Notes under the pieces: generated by a model | What the model was told of the DNA's origin: nothing | Database searches by the model: none | Seen by the model: only the letters and a program-made list of their open reading frames with translations | Program-made: the position numbers and the translations under genes | NCBI GenBank assembly: GCA_015143735.1 | Contig: VKHC01000224.1 | Coordinates: 1 to 12,196 of the forward strand | Source: Synura sp. LO234KE | Lineage: Eukaryota; Sar; Synurophyceae; Synurales; Mallomonadaceae | Reading direction: 5' to 3' | DNA: 12,196 nucleotides | In this document: positions 7,382 to 12,196 of the stretch, one piece after another | How the letters are laid out: each line of letters opens with the position of its first letter | Position numbering within the stretch: the stretch's first letter is position 1

Positions 7382-9818
7382 TTTCAATAGCCCCTAGAAA
7401 AGAACAAGCGTTAGAATTGAGAAGTTTATATTGTATGTGTTTGTGTTCATACGAAAACTGTTGCATCGCTGATCTTGCTGTATTTACTTGATTCCTAGCA
7501 CCCGCTGTATGCTCACGTTACTATATCCCGTCTCACGCACGTTATGAACACGTTTCACGCCGTCCAGTAACATGTCCACCCACATGTTATGTTACCCACG
7601 TCCATCACAGCATGTCACTACACACCACTTATATTGCCTTCAAATCCTCACGCGTCTAACGTAAATTACGAGTTCCTCCCTCCAAAAAAAGCTATCTAGA
7701 AACCAACAGTAGTTAAGATTAAGTAGCAGCACAAGTGTACCGAGTGTAGCCACGAAAAATGTAACCCAGCCGTCAATCACGGATGGCTCCCGGTGGCGGA
7801 GATACGCCACCCACTGAGCAGTTGAGTAGGGCAAAAACAGTGCGGTACAAGTGCGCACCACGCAGCGTACTTAAATTAGCAGTACGTTATGCAGCTGCTA
7901 TGCTGCAACAACTGTTACGTCTTCTTTGACTCTGCCTGCTTAGTAAATTGTCCCACGTACTCAGCCTCTTGACTTCATGCCACTTCTTACCCCTCTCGAG
8001 TTGATATTTACATTTTCTACTGTCTCTGAACATTCTCTTCACCAGTGATATCATTCATAGTGGGTTGTTGATGCCCTTTTTTGAAATTTAAGGTCAACAC
8101 AATAGTAAGCGCGTTTTTTCCCTTGCGCGTTCTTGACGTGCGCACTGCACCTGTATGAATCCCATTCTGAGGGGATCAGTCTTATCTTTGTCAAATATAG
8201 CTTCTATAATCCAGACTATGGTACAACAACTATCTTCTTACGTCACTACTGCATCAGGGGCTCTTCACCGTATGGTTTAATGATATCGCACTCCCGGTGT
8301 TCTCGTTTCTCATAATGCGGTTCCCCCTACTAGACGTTCGCGAACTAGCCAATAGTGTATGCTACTGTTTTGGCGATGCGAGCTCGGGTGACATCTTGCT
8401 GAGGTTTTCTCCCACTACTATGCCAATTACGTTGAAGATTTCTTTAGAGTCCAGACCATGCAAGTGTCCATGCCGCACTCATCCTGTTTTAAGACTGTTC
8501 CTGGCGTGGTTTACCTCCTCTCTCTCTCCTCTCGAGCCTACGACCGTTCGAACGTAATTGGTCTGTCGGGAACGACCGTGCCAAGCAAGCCCGCACTTCA
8601 TCAGACCGCTAGCCAGAAGTATGAGCACTAAACTATCATCAAATCTATAGACTCGTCCCCTTTCCGCTGTCCTAGTCGGAGTACCTCAGGTCACTAGCTT
8701 TTAGGATGTTTTCTTCAATTTCTATAAGAAGCACGTCTCATACTGAAGATTGTAAAAGATGCCAACGATGATAAAGGGCATCGAATTAAACGTCAGGTGG
8801 TAGCCGCGTTTTGTTCTCTTCTTCGGAGGAGATGAGGACAGAAACTCCTAGATTTCACTCGCCTCTTAACGGATCGTATTGACGCACGCCACTTGGGCCG
8901 CCTGAAACGAGACAACTTACCTTTCTCCCGTCTAGACATCCAAATCTTAGACTCTCGTTCTCATATATTTGCTGTTGCCGCCCTTTTCGATCGCATTTTC
9001 GCCCCCTGTGGGAAGACCAGACTCTATGTGAATCGGGTTGTTTGTGCTGTGGTTGTATTTCTTTCCTGACTGGAACTTCTGCTTTGGTGCATGGTTCCTC
9101 ATGGCCTAACTATCTTGACACTCTGGCGATATCTTTTGATTTATCGTCGTCGCCTTGAGCTATTATAATATCATTATTCTTGATGGCCTCTAGATTCTGT
9201 TTTGGTACAAACTCAACGTTGGATATTAAAATATCTTTTATCATAAACGAATTTTAAATAGAAAAAACTCTTGTAGGTACCGGTATGCAACACAGGTAAC
9301 GATGATTCGTAGGAGGCCAGATGTGCTCGCAGCATACGAAATTTTTCATCTATTTTATTGATGTCCTAGTTAACATGCAAGCGATTGTAAATTATCGTGA
9401 ATTCTGTAAAAGTGCTACTTATGTTGTCGTAATCCTGCCTACTAAGCACTTCTCAACCACCAACAAGCAATTAAGACACACTTCCATAATGCTTACCATC
9501 CAGCTGATCGAAGGTTACCACAGGTTTGGTCAATGCATCATCCACGCTTGCTTACTATAAAACAAAGAGCTCCAACCCTATCTCGATTCCAGAAATGTTT
9601 TGCTGATTGTAAGATTTTCTTGTTCTCAGGTTTAAATAAAGTGTTAGCTGTGGGGGGAATAATATTATCCTTGCTTAAATACCTCACCGTGTTGGGCGCA
9701 CCGTGGTACTTGTCACGCTTTGATATTATTGTATAATATGCTTCTAATATTCTTATAATATTATACTTTAGAATCATGTTGATGAAGATCGATTGCTTAT
9801 TGTTCGAAAAATGAGAAA
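7382..9818. other. Long gene-free stretch between the repeats and the gene cluster
   Basis: I found no gene that I can name. Frames are short and interrupted. One frame is open from 8836 to 9069 but has no ATG. Another, on the minus strand, is open for about 34 codons near 8363-8465. Neither shows a known motif. A patch at 7514-7587 has three CACGTT and two ACATGT hexamers. The stretch is plausibly very old repeat DNA plus upstream sequence of the 9819 gene. Confidence 0.45.
9731..9766. repeat. A/T inverted repeat, 9-bp arms
   Basis: GTATAATAT (9731-9739) and ATATTATAC (9758-9766) are perfect inverted repeats with an 18-nt spacer. It lies about 50 bp upstream of the candidate small gene. In such AT-rich DNA it may be chance. 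Confidence 0.45.
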
Positions 9819-10261
9819 ATGAACGCCACATTTATCACACTAAATTATGCAACAGATTTAGTTTCCATGAGATATGCACTTTACATTAAGATTTTGCGTG
9901 CTGAATCACCAGTAAATGGTTGAGGCAGGATCATTCTACATTAGTGCCAAGCAGCCAAGTTCCAGACTAAGCAGGTGGAGTCCAGATTTGTCTTAATCTG
10001 GATTTGTATCATAGATTTTTTGGTTTCTAACAACCGCACTACATATGGAGTTTTATTTCAGATTTTGATGGATCACTTTCTTGGTGCACCGATTGAGGAG
10101 CAGCTCGAAAGCTTAAGGTGTCACCTTAATTCGGAAAAACGAATTCTCTTAGCAGCAAGCAGTCAACTATGATTTTGAATTAAAAATTTTTCAGATTCTC
10201 CCAAATGAAGTTCAGACGGCCTGGCCTGCAAGCACTCGTAACTTTTTGGGGGATTGATTGA
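9819..10261 (+). CDS. Candidate small multi-exon gene, about 71-81 aa, unknown function
   Basis: Splicing joins frames that are otherwise cut by stops. Exon 1 runs from ATG 9819 to 9911 (starts MNATFITLNYATDLVSMRY) and ends at donor GTAAAT. The simplest intron is 9912-10061, with a branch-like TTCTAAC at 10025-10031 and acceptor TTTCAG. The next exon (10062-10117, ILMDHFLGAPIEEQLESL) ends at donor GTGTCA, and intron 10118-10194 ends TTTTTCAG. The last exon (10195-10261) encodes FSQMKFRRPGLQALVTFWGID and a TGA. A mini-exon at 9945-9974 (CQAAKFQTKQ) would also keep frame, but needs a 33-nt intron. AATAAA follows at 10308-10313. The product is small, basic at its C-terminus, and has no signal peptide or zinc motif that I can see. 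I do not recognise the family. The frame at 9785-9818 is also open, so the true start could lie upstream. It converges on the FKBP gene. Confidence 0.4.
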
Positions 10262-10307
10262 GGCAAATTATTTTCCATCATTTCTGTGATTTTTCGTGGT
10301 AAATTGC

Positions 10308-10313
10308 AATAAA
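10308..10313 (+). promoter_or_regulatory. Putative polyadenylation signal AATAAA
   Basis: An exact AATAAA begins 46 nt downstream of the TGA of the candidate small gene and before the convergent FKBP stop codon. Its position fits 3'-end formation for the plus-strand gene. In AT-rich DNA the hexamer also occurs by chance. Confidence 0.35.
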
Positions 10314-10372
10314 CCTTTGCAGTATAACAGAAAATTTACAGGTGATAAAAATTTATAACCAGCGAAAATGTG

Positions 10373-11167
10373 TTACTTTTTAGTGATCGCAATCAATCTG
10401 ATCTCAAATATTAGAGTAGCATTTGGAGGAATCGACGGGGGCGCACCAGATTTGCCGTATGCCTTCTCTGGAGGAATAGTAAGAATCCTTTTTCCTCCAA
10501 TCTTCATACCAGAAACCCCTATGTCCCACCCTCTAATTACTTCACCACGGCCTATGGTGAAAGCGAACGGCTTCCTGCTGGAGTCAAATACTTTATTCGT
10601 TGCTTTCAAGCGACCGACATAATCGACTTTAACTCTCATTCCAAGGCTCGCTACCTCTCCTGTTCCCACCGTCACATCTCTGATAATGACACCTTGCTTA
10701 TTTTGTCCATTTTCAGAAACTGTTGACAACGAGCTCAGTATGGTTTTATTGCGCTCTTGTTCAACCGCGCTATTTGAACCACTTTCCAGATTCGTTCGAG
10801 ACTTCTTAGACTTAGGTGCACTCTCATTCAATGCGTCTTTTGGCTCTAACTGCGATTTATTCAATACTTTTAATCCTTCATTCGACAACTTTTTACTAGA
10901 CCCATCTAAAAATCGCCAGCCAGAGGGCCCATCTCTTTGATCTTGCACAAAAACGCCTAAATCCGATAGGAGATCCCTTATGTTATCAGACTTTGCGAAG
11001 TCTTGCTCCCTTCGTGCTTTGTCCCTCGCGAGCATCAACTCCCGAATCTTCAAAATTAGTGCATCCCTGTCTAAAAGAGTCTTTGATTTACCTTGGGCTG
11101 CAGAATCCACGATATCGTCAAGTGCCGTGGCAGAGGAACTTGATATCTTCCTTTTTTTACCTGCCAT
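10373..11167 (-). CDS. FKBP-type peptidyl-prolyl isomerase with N-terminal CysRS C-terminal-like domain
   Basis: The protein has 264 residues in a single exon. Residues about 160-262 form a complete FKBP domain, which catalyses cis-trans isomerisation of peptidyl-proline bonds and binds FK506/rapamycin in the family. By alignment to FKBP12, the pocket residues present are Y183, F194, D195, F203, V210, I211, W214, Y237 and F254. The usual histidine in the 80s loop is replaced (GAPPSIPP). Residues about 33-90 (AR.KARREQDFAKSDNIRDLL...LGVFVQD...GWRFLDG) match the helical C-terminal domain of cysteinyl-tRNA synthetase. A serine- and lysine-rich linker (about 91-155) joins the two. GKKRK at 3-7 and PKSKKSR at 118-124 are likely nuclear signals; no secretion signal is seen. 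The start ATG at 11167 is 98 bp from the tRNA gene, which runs the other way. The isomerase call is firm; the role of the N-terminal part is inference. Confidence 0.95.
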   Translation of the reverse strand: MAGKKRKISSSSATALDDIVDSAAQGKSKTLLDRDALILKIRELMLARDKARREQDFAKSDNIRDLLSDLGVFVQDQRDGPSGWRFLDGSSKKLSNEGLKVLNKSQLEPKDALNESAPKSKKSRTNLESGSNSAVEQERNKTILSSLSTVSENGQNKQGVIIRDVTVGTGEVASLGMRVKVDYVGRLKATNKVFDSSRKPFAFTIGRGEVIRGWDIGVSGMKIGGKRILTIPPEKAYGKSGAPPSIPPNATLIFEIRLIAITKK

Positions 11168-11265
11168 AGAGAGTCAATATCTCAAAATATCAGAGTATAA
11201 TTTTAATTGTGAATTCGCAATCTATACAAAATAATTATATATTTATATAATTCCAATTTTGTCAG
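11168..11265. promoter_or_regulatory. 98-bp AT-rich divergent spacer between FKBP and tRNA-Phe
   Basis: The spacer must hold the FKBP promoter and 5' UTR and the tRNA 5' flank. It is very AT-rich (for example ATTATATATTTATATAA near 11233-11250). No defined promoter element was recognised. Any FKBP promoter must be short or overlap the tRNA gene. Confidence 0.4.
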
Positions 11266-11338
11266 GCCTCTATAGCTCAGTTGGGAGAGCGTAAGACTGA
11301 AGATCTTAAGGTCACTGGTTCGATCCCGGTTGGAGGCA
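11266..11338 (+). tRNA. tRNA-Phe, anticodon GAA, intronless
   Basis: This is a 73-nt complete cloverleaf. The acceptor stem is GCCTCTA with TGGAGGC and discriminator A. The D arm is GCTC-AGTTGGGA-GAGC. The anticodon stem TAAGA/TCTTA holds loop CTGAAGA, anticodon GAA at 11299-11301. The variable loop is AGGTC. The T arm is ACTGG-TTCGATC-CCGGT. CCA is not encoded, as usual in eukaryotes. The A box (TAGCTCAGTTGG, 11273-11284) and B box (GGTTCGATCCC, 11317-11327) are internal Pol III promoters. There is no intron after the anticodon, unlike many fungal tRNA-Phe genes. It decodes UUC/UUU. Confidence 0.97.
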
Positions 11339-11342
11339 GCGC

Positions 11343-11346
11343 TTTT
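11343..11346 (+). terminator. Pol III terminator of tRNA-Phe
   Basis: A TTTT run begins 5 nt after the discriminator base, at the usual distance for RNA polymerase III termination. It is short, so some read-through toward the gene at 11410 is possible. Confidence 0.7.
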
Positions 11347-11409
11347 GCTGAAGCTAATTTCATTTGAATCGCCGTCCGACTGTGTACACAATATATAAAA
11401 ATTTTTTGA

Positions 11410-12196
11410 ATGAAATGCACGAAGAAAGCTCAAAATTGGATGTTTTGGGCTCGGAAAGTTATCTCAACTTCGCCTTCTTACTCTTTATTTACAGCGCGAA
11501 AACTGTCCATCAGTTCAACTCCTACCAAGGCAGAGGATGATTTCTTAACGAGGCACGGCGGTAAAATCGCCGTAGGTTCAATATTTTTTGTTGGGGGTCT
11601 TATATACCGGTGGATTCTTGGAGGAAAGGATCGTAGCTCTGTGGAAAATTCGATATCAATGCAAAACCCCATAGATCCGCTTGAAATAGCCGAAGTTAGA
11701 CATACGAGCTCGATCAGCGCAGTCGATTATAAGCGAATAGTCATTGAGAGTGCCAGTCGCTGCACATCACCTATAATAAGATATAGTAGTTTTGTTGAAA
11801 TTGTGCATGCTCTTGTGCCTGATGGAGTTCAACTCGGTCACATTATCGACAGGATTGTATTACACAAAATTTCGGCAACTTCTAGCATCGGTGAATCGGA
11901 AGGCGGAGGTTTCAAAGTTTCTATACACTTTTTACTAACAGCCCTACTATACGCTGTGAAGTCTTCATCTGAGGAACGAGCAAATCTACTATTTTACATT
12001 AAATCTACTATCAATAATGAACCAGGTGCATTTGATGTGCTGTCGTAATTTTCACCATTGCTGATATTTTTCAAAAGAGATCCCCGTTAAAGTCAACTTG
12101 GTCGAAGATGAGGACTCGTTCAAGATTACCGCGCAAGATCTCGAGGATGTTGTAACTCTACTTATCGATACATGCCAAGTATGTTGTCCGCGCCCA
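11410..12196 (+). CDS. Membrane-anchored EF-hand-like protein, possibly mitochondrial; partial at the right edge
   Basis: The first exon is open from ATG 11410 for 212 codons to a TAA at 12046-12048, but coding clearly resumes afterwards in another frame (IPVKVNLVEDEDSFKITAQD...). A short intron fixes this: either 12026-12077 (CAG|GTGCAT...AAAAG, 52 nt) or 12037-12079 (43 nt); both keep frame. A GTATGT donor at 12179-12184 suggests another intron near the edge. The N-terminus is basic and Ser/Arg-rich with no acids over residues 1-40 (a second Met at 11 is an alternative start), like a mitochondrial presequence. Residues about 52-70 are hydrophobic (GSIFFVGGLIYRWIL), one likely membrane segment. 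Residues about 169-197 (F..SIHFLLTALLYAVKSSSEER) resemble the exiting helix of an EF-hand pair in calcium-sensor proteins, and ITAQDLEDVVTLL resembles an entering helix. No canonical calcium loop is visible, so calcium binding is unproven. Confidence 0.75.

Noticed and set aside
8363-8465. Minus-strand frame with a protein-like stretch (DSKEIFNVIGIVVGENLSKM)
   Set aside because: It is about 34 codons long, bounded by stops, and matches no family known to me.
8836-9069. 78-codon plus-strand open frame without ATG
   Set aside because: It shows no motif, start codon or convincing splice sites, and its length is within chance for this composition.
9538-9831. 97-codon minus-strand open frame
   Set aside because: It overlaps the first exon of the plus-strand candidate gene, has no recognisable domain, and its composition reflects AT-rich DNA with few stops.
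10980-11234. Plus-strand frame opposite the FKBP N-terminus
   Set aside because: It is antisense to a well-supported coding region and has no motif of its own; the same applies to 10368-10622 and 10686-10940.

Overview
The window looks like nuclear DNA of a eukaryote. The right end carries an intronless eukaryotic tRNA-Phe gene, an FKBP-type prolyl isomerase, and two genes best explained with short GT-AG introns. About 9 kb of decayed, repeat-derived sequence lies to the left. The style (AT-rich genes, introns of roughly 40-150 nt, a LINE with an RNase H domain, tRNA-Phe without an intron) fits an oomycete best, perhaps a white-rust-like (Albugo-type) genome. That placement is inference; a fungus or another protist is not excluded.

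Layout. 1-262 holds copy 1 of a dispersed AT-rich repeat, and 7145-7381 holds copy 2 in the same orientation. Between them, about 904-5546 is a strongly C-rich, G-poor block on the plus strand. I read it as a decayed non-LTR (LINE-type) retroelement. It has an ORF1-like remnant (904-1667), a possible endonuclease scrap (about 2300-2560), an RT N-terminal segment (2890-3279), an RNase H domain (4160-4620) and a C-terminal open frame ending at 5428. All parts are broken by stops and frameshifts. An AT-rich wedge (1668-2140) interrupts the block. 5866-6147 may be a degraded copia-type integrase. 7030-7250 is dense in palindromes built on GGATATCC/GGATAACC. No gene could be recognised from 7382 to about 9818.

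The gene-bearing part starts near 9819. A candidate small multi-exon gene (9819-10261, plus) with an AATAAA signal converges on the FKBP gene (10373-11167, minus). The FKBP protein is 264 aa, with an N-terminal helical region like the C-terminal domain of cysteinyl-tRNA synthetase. tRNA-Phe(GAA) lies at 11266-11338 (plus). A membrane-anchored, possibly mitochondrial EF-hand-like protein gene begins at 11410 (plus) and runs off the right edge. The FKBP gene and the tRNA/11410 gene diverge from a 98-bp spacer. Nothing shows that these genes act in one pathway; their closeness looks like ordinary compact packing next to a repeat-rich region.
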